The notes beneath the pieces were generated by a model. The model was not told where the DNA came from and did no database searches. It worked only from the letters and a program-made list of their open reading frames with translations. Position numbers and translations under genes: made by a program. A DNA stretch of 64,000 bases, from positions 4,905,068-4,969,067 of the forward strand of contig SSNP01000019.1 in assembly GCA_006937955.1 (NCBI GenBank), written 5' to 3'. Shown in pieces: positions 1 through 10,570 of this stretch (positions are counted from its first letter, which is position 1; each line of letters opens with the position of its first letter). The DNA comes from Pachypanchax playfairii. Lineage: Eukaryota; Chordata; Actinopteri; Cyprinodontiformes; Aplocheilidae.

Positions 1-122
1 ATATGGACTTGTGCTGATTGTTTAGGACAAGTGGAGAAGTGGAGCAGATCTTTAGTTTTACAGCATTCCTGAGGGATCATGGAGTTTGATTGTCTGCAAT
101 CAAATATTTTATTTATCAGGTG

Positions 123-305
123 CAACTCCAGGTCTCGAGGGCCACCATCCTGCATGTTTTCCGGCTTCTACATACTTTATTCAGATGAAAGGATCATTAA
201 CAGGTTTCTGCAGGACTTGCTGTGATGTTGAGGACTTGAATCAGGTTTGTTGAAGCAGGGAAACATCTAAAAGATGCAGGATACTGGCCCTTGAAACCTG
301 GAGTT
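123..305. repeat. Small non-autonomous inverted-repeat element (MITE-like)
   Basis: The two ends are imperfect inverted repeats of about 36 bp: the left end reads CAACTCCAGGTCTCGAGGGC and the right end is its near reverse complement, ending in CCTGGAGTT. The interior has no coding sequence. Elements with these ends and the internal words 'gatcattaacaggtttctgcagg' are common in teleost genomes from memory; I assign no family name. Confidence 0.6.
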
Positions 306-388
306 AGTCTTCAACTTGATCCATGTTTTTTGTGGACCTGATGAAAACTTCCTATCACATTTCTCAAGGAATTTTGTAACAGAGTATG

Positions 389-1803
389 TGGTGTTAGGCC
401 AGGTTACAGTTGGGGGCTTTCTGGTCACTATGAATAAAGCAGGAATCCAAGCATTTTCTGAACCTGCTTCTTCCTGTTCAGGGTCGCAGGAAGTTGGTCT
501 CTGCAGTGGTCAGTGGGCGAGAGGCAGGGGACATCCTGGACAGGTCGCCAGTCCATCACAGGGCCACACACACTTACACCTAGGGACAATTTAGAGTCAC
601 TAATTAACTGCATATTTTTGGAAACCGGAGTCAAATCTGAGTGTTTCTAGTACTGGTTGGACTCCAGCTGGACTGCCCCTTGTCTTTGAGTAATGTTTGG
701 TTTGGGAATTTCAGGGTTTCATCTTGGACCAATTCTGATCACAATCCTATCGAGGTCTTCAAGCCCTGATCATTTAATGACTTTTAAATATTTCAATAGC
801 TACAATAACAAAGAAGCACATTAAAATCAGTAAAAAGGAGAATTTATATGGACCATAGAAGCTCATTATCTGCTGCAGTAATCATTAACTGGCAGTCACA
901 GTTGGTCTAATTATCCATAGAAAAACAGTTTGTGGCCAATTGAGTTGTTGAACCTCCTGCTGTGCGCGTGTCTACTTGTGAGATATACTGCTGGGTTTCC
1001 TGATGGTTTCAGTGCTTTTTGGACAAATTTTTCTTCTGATAATTTTACCAAGCCGATTTCTATTCAAAACCCAACAAAATAAACCACCCCCNTGGTGTTA
1101 GGCCAGGTTACAGTTGGAGGCTTTCTGGTCACTATGAATAAAACCAAAGCAGGAATCCATGCATTTTCTGAACCTGCTTCTTCCTGTTCAGGGTCGCAGG
1201 AAGTTGGTCTCTGCAGTGGTCAGTGGGCGAGAGGCAGGGGACATCCTGGACAGGTCGCCAGTCCATCACAGGGCCACACACACTTACACCTAGGGACAAT
1301 TTAGAGTCACTAATTAACTGCATATTTTTGGAAACCGGAGTCAAATCTGAGTGTTTCTAGTACTGGTTGGACTCCAGCTGGACTGCCCCTTGTCTTTGAG
1401 TAATGTTTGGTTTGGGAATTTCAGGGTTTCATCTTGGACCAATTCTGATCACAATCCTATCGAGGTCTTCAAGCCCTGATCATTTAATGACTTTTAAATA
1501 TTTCAATAGCTACAATAACAAAGAAGCACATTAAAATCAGTAAAAAGGAGAATTTATATGGACCATAGAAGCTCATTATCTGCTGCAGTAATCATTAACT
1601 GGCAGAGTCACAGTTGGTCTAATTATCCATAGAAAAACAGTTTGTGGCCAATTGAGTTGTTGAACTTCCTGCTGTGCGCGTGTCTACTTGTGAGATATAC
1701 TGCTGGGTTTCCTGATGGTTTCAGTGCTTTTTGGACAAATTTTTCTTCTGATAATTTTACCAAGCCGATTTCTATTCAAAACCCAACAAAATAAACCACC
1801 CCC
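389..1803. repeat. 0.7-kb direct tandem duplication joined by a single N
   Basis: Unit 1 runs 389-1091 and unit 2 runs 1093-1803, with the single N at 1092 exactly at the junction. By eye the units differ by about three substitutions, one 6-bp indel and one 2-bp indel. Each unit contains a stretch (about 430-620 and 1150-1330) with the words 'ggacaggtcgccagtccatcac' and 'gggacaatttagagtcac', which I know as part of an abundant teleost interspersed repeat. No gene is visible. Allele-level divergence and the N at the seam make a false (haplotypic) duplication likely. Confidence 0.8.
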
Positions 1804-2051
1804 AGACAACATTTAACAAGTCACTGGTTTGATAAATTTTTTTTACTTTACTGACAAATTACCACAAGGGCTTCAAATTTAATGAACAAGACCAAGACAG
1901 AATTAGAATATTTTATTTTAGACCAATAATAGGCATGAAAAAAACAGTTTCTGCCAATGTCAAAACAAAAACAAAAAAAACAACAAAAAAAAACTAAATT
2001 TCAGCATCAAGTCCAACTTGTGGATAAACTATAGATGTTACCACTAGAACT

Positions 2052-3335
2052 TTAGTGAAAGCCCATGATCTTTTCCTGGTCAGAACCATAACTGAAGGGA
2101 TAATCAGAATAATCAGTTTCATGCTTCAAGTAGTGGGTATTCTGAAAGTAGTCCTGACCCTTCTCATGGTTTTTGGTGAAAGCACTATATGTTCCAGGGG
2201 GGTACAAGCCATAGAGAAACCTGTAGTCAAAGTCTGGATAAGGATAGTGGAAAATGGATGGGTAGCCCAACACAAAGTCTGACAGGAGTATACTGGGAAG
2301 TCCATGTCCAGCCCCCAAATACTCAGCTGGGTAGCCCAGTTCTTCTGTTTCATGCTGGTAGTTCCCAAGTTCAGCTTTTTTCACAGTATTTGACATCTCT
2401 CCAGACTGGAGGACAGGTCCAGACGGAGGGCGTGGTTGGAGAAGGTCACTGGACTCCGAGCCTTGACTGTTGGCCAAGACGATTTTTGGATCAACAGACC
2501 ACTTAGTCTCTGGGAGGAACAGAGTTCAGTGTTTAACATTTCCTTTAGTTTTTAAGCAGCATGAAACAAACTTATTGCTCCTTTTTGTAGTTTCACCATA
2601 AACGCACTCCGAAGAGCATAGAGTCATTTTCAAAAATACCCCAAACCCTTTGAAGTTCATTCTGCAAGATGTAGTGTAACAGGTACAGAACAGGAACCAG
2701 CACTCGAAACACTTTTGAAGAGGATCTGATCAAGACACTCATGGATCCCAGTTTAATTCAACCAATATGGAGATTTAGTTACCTGGCAATCCAGGCTGAG
2801 CACCTCCAGTTTGGGTGGAGTCAACATATCCTGCCTGAACAGGTACAACAGGACCTACAACAACAGGGTGTCCTTCATCAGGGGTAGCAGAGCTTGTACT
2901 GCTTACTGCTGGATTTGTGTAGATTGACTGGGCAAGACCTGAACCAGGGTCAACCCCTTGCACTGGCTTGAAGACATCTCCAGGAACACTGTAAGACACC
3001 AGTGAATAACGACCATTGATTGTTCCCTGATGAGATGCAACATTACCTCTGGCATCTACGTCACCGCTGCTCTGGTCTTGAGATTTTGAGCCTGAATGCA
3101 AACAGACAGAAGTTCAGCAGAACGTTTATCCGCATGTTTGAATCCATATTAGCAGATGAAACTACCTTTGACTGGAAAGCCATGTGTTTCCACAACAAGC
3201 AAGGCAACAAGAGAAACCCTGAAGCCATAAAAAGTTTCAAAATACACCAAAACATGACTCAATAAGTGATTTGTAACTGTCAGCAACACACGTGAAGACA
3301 GCTGTTTCATACCCCAGAAGTCTCTGTACAATCAT
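2052..3335 (-). CDS. Array gene A: secreted Pro/Gly/Tyr-rich protein (most diverged copy)
   Basis: Coding exons on the minus strand are 3335-3313, 3218-3166, 3091-2783 and 2509-2052 (23, 53, 309 and 458 nt; phases 2, 1, 1), giving 280 residues. All junctions are GT-AG and the frame is continuous. The N-terminus, MIVQRLLGVSLVALLVVETHG, is a good signal peptide, followed by the FPVKG that other copies have as LPVKG. Exon 4 keeps the family core (ETKW, GNYQHETEE, FDYRFLYGLYPPGTY, HYLKH) but has lost the long proline run and the GGGGYW segment. There is no cysteine after the signal peptide. A TATA box lies 47 bp upstream of the ATG, and a poly(A) signal (tttatt on the plus strand) at 1912-1917. 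It is head-to-head with gene B. Function unknown. Confidence 0.8.
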
Positions 3336-3376
3336 CGTACCGAAAACCAGCAGGAAAGAAACCTGCAATGGTGCAG

Positions 3377-3441
3377 TTTATAACGTTGCCAGAAACAAAC
3401 CCTGACCAATCAGAGCTTAACAAGCTAATAACACACAGCTG
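3377..3441 (-). promoter_or_regulatory. Core promoter module of gene A
   Basis: Read on the minus strand: CAGCTGTGTG (3441-3432), ATTGGTC, an inverted CCAAT box (3410-3404), and TATAAA (3382-3377). The order and near-fixed spacing are shared with the other six array genes, although the surrounding sequence has diverged. Confidence 0.65.
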
Positions 3442-3887
3442 GTAATGAGATGCTCTCAGGAAAATTTGATGAAACCTCAGTGTCCAGTCAAAATTAATTC
3501 CTAATGTGAAATAATCAATCATTTATCTCTAAAAGTAAAATTTTAGTAAACAATTATTAGTGTTTTTTACATCAATTCCAAACACACCATCTTTTTGTTG
3601 CCTATATTGACAAAAATAACAAGATAAAATTTGAATATCTGTATCTATATGGAGAATTCAGGCATATTCAAATACTGCAGGGGAGGTTTTGACAGAAAAT
3701 AGCAATGACCCAGCATGAAGACTGCAGGTTCCAGGAGAAATATCGTAAGTCATTATCAACAAAATATGATTTCTGCATCCTGATCACTCTTTAAAAGCTA
3801 TAAATTCACAATAGTGAAAAAAGGAAGAACTCAATTATACATGATGCTTTCATCAGCTGCCTTGGACAGTGCCAAGTCATTGAGCAG
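3442..3887. other. Divergent intergenic region between genes A and B
   Basis: Only about 660 bp separate the two start codons. Apart from the two promoter modules I see no further gene or named repeat. From about 3791 the sequence belongs to the left arm of the large inverted duplication. Confidence 0.5.
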
Positions 3888-3953
3888 CAGCTGTGTGTAG
3901 TTAACTCATTAAACTCTGATTGGTCAGGACTCTTCTTGGGTAACAGTTATAAA
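3888..3953 (+). promoter_or_regulatory. Core promoter module of gene B
   Basis: CAGCTGTGTG at 3888-3897, inverted CCAAT box ATTGGTC at 3919-3925, TATAAA at 3948-3953. CAGCTG to TATA is 60 bp and TATA to ATG is 45 bp, the same as in C, D, E and F. Confidence 0.7.
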
Positions 3954-3992
3954 CTATCACCTCTGCCTTGTTCAGTACAGCTGAGTTCCACT

Positions 3993-5139
3993 ATGATGGC
4001 TGCTGAGTTCTGGCTGAGGTATGAGACGTGTGAACTGTAGGAGCTGATTTCAATTTTCTCTTTTGTTTAATAATAATTAATCCATTAAAATGTGATGTTT
4101 TTCAGGGTTTCTCTCTGTGCCTTGCTGATCCTGGATGTACATGGTTTACCAATTAAAGGTAAAATATTCTCAAGTAACTTGAAACTTTATGCATCCAGGT
4201 TTCTTTAACATTTGTTCTTATTTAGGCTCAAAGTCTCAAGACTGGAGCAGTGGTGGTGCAGATACTGGAGGTGCTGCTTACAGAGGATCAGCAACTGGCC
4301 ACTATGCACCTAGAGATGTCTCCAGACCGATGCACGTAGTTGGACAAGCTGCCAGTCCCCCTATGTTTGTTCAGGCTGCTCCATCAGGCAGCATGAGCTC
4401 CACTATGCCTGAAGCTGGATACCCTGTTGGTGCTGGTTTTGTACCTGCTATGCCTGCATACCCTGTTGGTGCTGGTTTTGTACCTGCTCAACCTGGAGCT
4501 GGTCAACCTGGAGCTGCTCAGTCTGGTCTACCAGGTAATCTTCTGAAACATGGGTTGAAGTAATTGAGGTAAAGTATTACCTCCATGGTTAATCTCTCTC
4601 CTCTTCCTCAGAAACCAAGTGGACTGTTGATCCCAAGATCTTCTCTGAAGAGGAGTTGGCCAACATCCAGTCCTCTGGTCCCGGTCCCAGTGACAGCCTC
4701 CCACAACCCCCTCCTCCTCCACCTGGACCCATCCTCCAGTCTGGAGAGACCTCCAATGTTGTGAAGGAGGCAGAACTCGGCAACTACCAGCATGAAACTG
4801 AAGAATTTGGTTATCCAGCTGCCAGTGTGGGTCCTGGACAAGGACTCCCAAGCTACCCAATGCCTTATGTTGGTGGGGGAGGCTACTGGGTGAGCCCTTA
4901 TCCTTACCCACTGCCTTACCCTTTTCCTTACCCTGAGTTTGACTACAGGCTCCTGTATGGCCTGTACCCTCCTGGCACCTACACAACCTTCAGCAAGAAC
5001 CATGAGAAGGGCAAGGACTACTACCAGAACATCCACTACCTGAAAGACCATGGACCTGGTGCTCCTGACACTCCATCTGATCCTGGTTCTGGACAGCACC
5101 AGCAGAAACTCNTTCCCACGGGCCTCTAGGCGCTCATGA
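3993..5139 (+). CDS. Array gene B: secreted cysteine-free Pro/Gly/Tyr-rich protein
   Basis: Exons are 3993-4018, 4106-4158, 4226-4534 and 4612-5139 (26, 53, 309 and 527 nt, not counting an N at 5112), for 304 residues. The start is the first of two ATGs. Residues 1-22 form a signal peptide (core VSLCALLILDVHG). Exon 3 (27-129) is Gly/Ala/Pro/Val-rich with two copies of YPVGAGFVPA. Exon 4 carries ETKWTVDPKIFSEEELANIQ, PPPPPP (162-167), GNYQHETEEFGYP, YVGGGGYW (215-222), YPYPLPYPFPYP (226-237), FDYRLLYGLYPPGTY and KGKDYYQNIHYLKDH. There is no cysteine in the mature part. With the N counted, the frame shifts and stops at TAG 5127-5129; without it the protein ends RRS* like gene D. The poly(A) signal AATAAA is at 5230-5235. 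Family not recognised; an extracellular structural role is inference. Confidence 0.85.
5112..5112. other. Single ambiguous base (N) that breaks the gene B frame
   Basis: Paralogues read AAACTCTTCCCACGG or AAACTCATTCCACGG at this place. Gene B reads AAACTC-N-TTCCCACGG, so the N is an extra base. Single Ns also occur at 1092 (a duplication seam) and 11899 (intron 3 of gene D). Confidence 0.75.
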
Positions 5140-5235
5140 AGCTGAGAAAAACTGCATCAAATGTGGAAAGTTGTTCTGGAGGTTGTACAAAATGGCTTGA
5201 TGTAATGTCAATAGTCCAAGAATATTTTTAATAAA

Positions 5236-5929
5236 CTATATCCATACTTCATGACACTGAATTATACTGGGATGTGGTCACTTCCATTGTAATGGCACTA
5301 CGTGGGAACATCTGACATGCTAAGCCTTGTTGGGGGGGGGGGGGGGGGGGGTATTGGACACTTTACTTTGCTCCGTGATGTACAAACATCTGTGATAAAA
5401 TGAAACTAAAGATAACTGGGTTTGAGCTTATATTTGTTATAAATGTAACTTTTTTTTTTTCCTTTTAAACCCTTATGTTAAAGAAACTATAAAAAATACA
5501 ATAACTCAAGAATGGTTCAATAACCCAGCTGGGGAGAGTGTGTCCGCTCCGCTCTGGCACCTCCTCTGACCGCTCTACCCAGCTCAGTCTTATTATTCTC
5601 TTTAGACAAAGCAATAACAGTAAATCATCACTCCCAAACCAGTGGAGCCAGTTGTAGCTGTCTCTGAAAAGTGACCTTGGATTAGAGAAAAATGAGTTCT
5701 GGGAAAGAGCATGTAACTAAGGTCACACAGAAGAGATTTTTAAAGCATGAACGTGTATAATGTCCTTTCTCTACTCAGTAACATTTACTCATTGGTTGTA
5801 AAGCTAAAAGGAAAATTGTAGATGAACTTAATCTTAAACTTAAACTTAATCTTGAACTTAACTTAAAACTTCCTGATATATTAAGCTCCAACATAAAATG
5901 TAATGTGTGAATTGCCTTAATTTTTTTTT
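5236..5929. other. Gene B downstream region, no gene seen
   Basis: Holds an 18-base G run (5333-5350), short A/T runs and a direct array of TTAAACTTAA-like words near 5830-5870. All of it is repeated in inverted form at about 10,560-11,240. No coding potential is visible. Confidence 0.5.
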
Positions 5930-6980
5930 TTTTGGAGCACCATTCCAGTCCACACTAAAACTGAAAATATCTAAAAGTTAGTGTTCTAATTTTGATGTGA
6001 GACAAAGACGATACCTGGTACTCATCAGCACCTGAGAGGCTTAAAACCCAAATGTTCTCAGTTGGAAGTGGACATCTTGTCGGTCACGTCAAACACTGAG
6101 CTTCATCGTGAACAGTGTCCTGCACACCTGGATCAGCTTCAGGTACATTTAAGAGAGCTGAGAGACACCAAGTGTCACATCAAACCATGTGAAACCATTT
6201 ACATCAGTCTGGTCTGAATGCTAGATGACCTGCAAGGGTACCTGACCACACCACCAAGAACACGTGTCACCATCTTGGACCAGGGAACATTTACACTAGA
6301 CGAGGGACCAGTGGACCTCAGTTATGTTCTCTGATGAAAGTAGATTCACACTGAGCAGACATGATGCTGACAGCGATGTTGGAGACATCAAGAAGAGCGG
6401 TATGCATCAGACACTAGACGAGCTTTAGGTGGAGTTACAGTGTGAGCAGGTGTGTCCAGTTGATACAGAACTGTCCTACACTTGGTGAATGATACAGTGA
6501 CGAGTCCAAACTACCTGAGTAACATCATTAATCCAGTCATTGTGTCCCTGCATGAACAAAACAGGCCTAAATTCATCTTCATGGTTAACAATGTTCCAGC
6601 TCATTGAGACTACATCATTAGAGAACAGCTGCTGGAGACTGAGGTACCTTTAATGGAGGGACCAGGACTTTCTCCAGACCTGAATCCCAATGAAAACCTC
6701 TAAGATCAGCTGAGTTTCCATGTAGAGACTCATAACTCTGAACCCAGAACCTCAATGACCTGAGGTTCACTCTTGAGTAGCCTCTGCAGATGACAAGTTG
6801 ACTTAACAGGAAGAGACATTGTTGTCAAGCTGTAATTGATAATCAAGGTCACATGACACGTGATTGAGACACTTAGACTTGGTCCTCGGTCTGAAACTGA
6901 GAAGTGGTTGCATGATAGATTCACTTGTTACAAAAATTATAAAAGCACATCTTAACATATTGTGCACGCTGGCCTAAAAT
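5930..6980 (+). mobile_element. Degenerate Tc1/mariner-like transposon remnant, copy 1
   Basis: Bases 6540-6730 translate, with stops, into the C-terminal part of a Tc1-like transposase: PKFIFMVNNVPAH, a stop, DYIIREQLLE, then LSPDLNPNENL, the conserved SPDLNPIEN block around the last acidic catalytic residues. The first catalytic Asp is replaced (NN instead of DN). Several in-frame stops show it is dead. The boundaries are approximate and I could not find clear terminal repeats. Confidence 0.65.
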
Positions 6981-7685
6981 CTTTAATCTCGTCAAAATTT
7001 ATTTTTAATAATGTTTTGGCCACCTGCAGCTCACACGGAGCTGCAGGTGTCTGAAGTGAGGGGAACTCCAGGCTGCGGAATCGCCTGGAGGACACACCAC
7101 AGAGGATTTTGTTTGCTGGTTGAGAAGTGAGGCGTGCAGGATGGTGTGTGAGGAGGACAGAAGATCTTAGGAGGAACTGCAGGAAGTTTGTGTTTGCTCT
7201 AGAAGAGCAGCGGGGCAGCTATGAGCTCTTTGCCACAAACTGAATCAATGACTGAGCAACAAACAGGTAGGAGCTGCTTTTATCAGAATCAGTGTGTGAT
7301 CAGCGGGGCTGGAGAGCATGATTAGTGAGTTGAACTCATGATATTTTATTGTCCTTCTCGGATCAGGGATCAGAGCAGGTTTGGTGAGGAATAATGGTCG
7401 ACCTCAACATTACAGCGCGAGCGCAGGGTGTTACAAGTCTGGCACCCAAATGGCTGAAGGCTTTGTGCTGTTGTCGTGGCGTTGATGTTCTATATTCCAC
7501 TTTTAAAGAACTCCTTTGAAACCTGAATGACAAAACTAAAAGACATAAAAAATTAAAGTAATCCACTGGAGCTTGTCATCTCCTCTCTCAAATGCATATT
7601 AATAAAAACTATTATATATGCCATGTTATCAGACCAAAAGGTGAGGGTTGATGAAGCCTGACTCGTTTCCAGAGTCACTGAGCAG
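6981..7685. other. Spacer of the inverted duplication upstream of gene C
   Basis: No gene seen. Contains a perfect hairpin (7021-7049) and, at about 7340-7500, a repeat also present in inverted, diverged form at about 33,610-33,770. Bases 7507-7660 recur upstream of gene E at about 14,700-14,860, so C and E share duplicated flanking DNA. Confidence 0.5.
7021..7049. repeat. Perfect 12-bp hairpin
   Basis: CACCTGCAGCTC, a 5-base loop ACACG, then GAGCTGCAGGTG. The stem is perfect. Confidence 0.85.
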
Positions 7686-7751
7686 CAGCTGTGTGTAGTT
7701 AACTTGTTAAACTCTGATTGGTCAGGACTCTTCTTGGGTAACAGTTATAAA
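7686..7751 (+). promoter_or_regulatory. Core promoter module of gene C
   Basis: CAGCTGTGTG 7686-7695, ATTGGTC 7717-7723, TATAAA 7746-7751. Spacing identical to gene B. Confidence 0.7.
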
Positions 7752-7790
7752 CTCTCACCTCTGTCTTGTTTAGTACAGCTGAGTTCCACT

Positions 7791-8946
7791 ATGATGGCTG
7801 CTGAGTTCTTGCTGAGGTATGAGAAGTGAGAACTTTAGGAGCTGATGTCAATTTTCTCTTTTGTAAGAAAAAAAAAAAAAAGTAATCCATTAAAATGTGA
7901 TGTTTTTCAGGGTTTCTCTCTGTGCCTTGCTGATCCTGGATGTACATGGTTTACCAGTTAAAGGTAAAATATTCTCAAGTAACTTGAAACTTTATGCATC
8001 CAGGTTTCTTTAACATCTGTTCTTATTTAGGCTCAAAATCCAGAGACCAGAGCAGAAGCAGTGGTGCAGATACTGGAGGTGCTGCTTACAGAGGATCAGC
8101 CACTGGCCACTATGCACCTAGAGATGTCTCCAGACCGATGCAGGTAGTTGGACAAGCTGCCAGTCCCCCTATGTTTGTTCAGGCTGCTCCATCAGGCAGC
8201 ATGAGCTCCACTACGCCTGAAGCTGGATACCCTGTTGGTGCTGGTTTTGTACCTGCTATGCCTGCATACCCTGTTGGTGTGCCTTTTGTACCTGCTCAGC
8301 CTGGAGCTGGTCAACCTGGAGCTGCTCAGTCTGGTCTACCAGGTAATCTTCTGAAACATGGGTTGAAGTGATATAGGTAACATATTACCTCCATGGTTAA
8401 TCTCTCTCCTCTTCCTCAGAAACCAAGTGGACTGTTGATCCCAAGATCTTCTCTGAAGAGGAATTGGCCAACATCCAGTCCTCTGGTCCCGGTCCCAGTG
8501 ACAGCCTCCCACAACCCCCTCCTCCACCACCTGGACCTGTCCTCCAGTCTGGAGAGACCTCCAATGTTGTGAAGGAGGCAGAACTTGGCAACTACCAGCA
8601 TGAAACTGAAGAATTTGGTTATCCAGCTGCCAGTATGGGTCCTGGACAAGGACTCCCAAGCTACCCAATGCCTTATGTTGGTGGGGGAGGCTACTGGGTG
8701 AGCCCTTATCCTTACCCACTGCCTTACCCTTTTCCGTACCCTGAGTTTGACTACAGGCTCCTGTATGGCCTGTACCCTCCTGGCACCTACACAACCTTCA
8801 GCAAGAACCATGAGAAGGGCAAGGACTACTACCAGAACATCCACTACCTGAAAGACCATGGACCTGGTGCTCCTGACACTCCATCTGATCCTGGTTCTGG
8901 ACAGCACCAGCAGAAACTCATTCCACGGGCCTCTAGGAGCTCATGA
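7791..8946 (+). CDS. Array gene C: secreted Pro/Gly/Tyr-rich protein
   Basis: Exons are 7791-7816, 7911-7963, 8031-8342 and 8420-8946 (26, 53, 312 and 527 nt), for 305 residues in a clean frame. The signal peptide starts MMAAEFLLRVSLCALLILDVHG. Exon 3 differs from B by a one-codon net insertion (SRDQSRSSGAD) and has YPVGVPFVPA as its second repeat. Exon 4 matches B almost base for base and ends RASRSS*. No cysteine follows the signal peptide. The likely poly(A) signal is the variant ATTAAA at 9037-9042. It lies in the spacer of the inverted duplication that carries B and D, in the same direction as B. Confidence 0.88.
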
Positions 8947-9129
8947 AGTTGAGAAACACTGCATCAAATGTGGGACGTGGTTCTGGAGGTTGTACAAAAT
9001 TGGCTTCATGTGCTGTTAATAGTCCTAGAATATTTAATTAAACTGTATCCATGCTTCATTCTACTGAGTTCTACTGCTGTTTTTTTCTTTGATTTGATTT
9101 CACTAAACATTTCAATGATTGCCTATCAT

Positions 9130-9522
9130 GACTATTGAGAATTTTTTTTTATTTTTTTTTTCTCAAATAGACTAAAATCTTTTCCATGACCATGGGATGA
9201 GTCTTTCCATGGTAAGAAATGAGAAGCAACTCATTGCACCATTTGGGGTTAAATAACTTGTTGCTGGTTGAAATTTGACAATTAACCTAAAGCAGATTTT
9301 TGGTGTCTGAGAGGAAGCAGGAGTCCCCAGAGAAAACCCACACATGCACAGGGAGAACATGTAAACTCCATACAGAAAGGTTTGAACTTGCAAGGCAGCA
9401 GTGCATTAAGATTACGCAAATTTCATTTGCAGTAGCTTGAGTGTTCTCCACTGATTTGTAAACTCTAAAAGCTCTTACGGTGTCATAAAGATAAATATAT
9501 TTGCGTCATCTTAATGCACTGC
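9130..9522. repeat. Interspersed repeat pieces downstream of gene C
   Basis: About 9170-9420 is the inverted counterpart of about 17,090-17,420, and about 9420-9520 matches about 17,000-17,095. The words 'agaaaacccacacatgcacagg' and 'ggagaacatgtaaactcc' belong to a repeat common in teleosts. No gene is visible. Confidence 0.55.
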
Positions 9523-9529
9523 TTTTAGG

Positions 9530-10570
9530 CCAGCGTGCACAATATGTTAAGATGTGCTTTTATAATTTTTGTAACAAGTGAATCTATCATGCAACCACTT
9601 CTCAGTTTCAGACCAAGGACCAAGTCTAAGTGTCTCAATCATGTGTCATGTGACCTTGATTATCAATTACAGCTTGACAAACAACATCTCTTCCTGTTAA
9701 GTCAACTTGTCATCTGCAGAGGCTACTCAAGAGTGAACCTCAGGTCATTGAGGTTCTGGGTTCAGAGTTAGGAGTCTCTACATGGAAACTCAGCTGATCT
9801 TAGAGGTTTTCATTGGGATTCAGGTCTGGAGAAAGTCCTGGTCCCTCCATTAAAGGAACCTCAGTCTCCAGCAGCTGTTCTCTAATGATGTAGTCTCAAT
9901 GAGCTGGAATATTGTTAACCATGAAGATGAATTTAGGCCTGTTTTGTTCATGCAGGGACACAATGACTGGATTAATGATGTTATTCAGGTAGTTTGGACT
10001 CGTCACTGTATCATTCACCAAGTGTAGGACAGTTCTGTATCAACTGGACACACCTGCTCACACTGTAACTCCACCTAAAGCTCGTCTAGTGTCTGATGCA
10101 TACCGCTCTTCTTGATGTCTCCAACATCACTGTCAGCATCATTTCTGCTCAGTGTGAATCTACTTTCATCAGAGAACATAACTGAGGTCCACCGGTCCCT
10201 AGTCTAGTGTAAATGTTCCCTGGTCCAAGATGGTGACACGTGTTCTTGGTGGTGTGGTCAGGTACCCTTGCAGGTCATCGAGCATTCAGACCAGACTGAT
10301 GTAAATGGTTTCACATGGTTTGATGTGACACTTGGTGCCTCTCAGCTCTCTTAAATGTACCTGAAGCTGAGCCAGTTCTGCAGGACACTGTTCACGATGA
10401 AGCTCAGTGTTTGACGTGACCAACAAGATGTCCACTTCCAACTGAGAACATTTGGGTTTTAAGCCTCTCAGGTGCTGATGAGTACCAGGTATCGTCTTTG
10501 TCTCATGTCAAAATTAGAACACTAACTTTTAGATATTTTCAGTGTTTTAGTGTGGACTGGAATGGTGCTC
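9530..10570 (-). mobile_element. Degenerate Tc1/mariner-like transposon remnant, copy 2
   Basis: Inverted copy of 5930-6980. On the minus strand, bases about 9970-9780 encode the same broken SPDLNPNEN block. It was carried along by the segmental inverted duplication rather than inserted separately, because the flanks match too. Confidence 0.65.

Larger units (their letters stand above)
3791..6979. repeat. Left arm of a 3.2-kb inverted duplication (partner 9523-12682)
   Basis: This arm contains gene B, its downstream DNA and a Tc1-like remnant. The reverse complement of 9523-12682 matches it nearly end to end, from the TTTAAAAGCT at 3791 to TGTGCACGCTGGCCTAAAA at 6961-6979. Differences include a G run at 5333-5350 that is shorter and interrupted in the partner. 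The spacer of about 2.5 kb holds gene C. Confidence 0.8.

Noticed and set aside
4608..5099. 163-codon antisense open frame over exon 4 of gene B, repeated in C, D, F and G with the same length
   Set aside because: It exists because exon 4 is duplicated and Pro/Gly-rich, which leaves few antisense stops. It has no own promoter or splice context and the product looks like Arg/Val-rich antisense translation.
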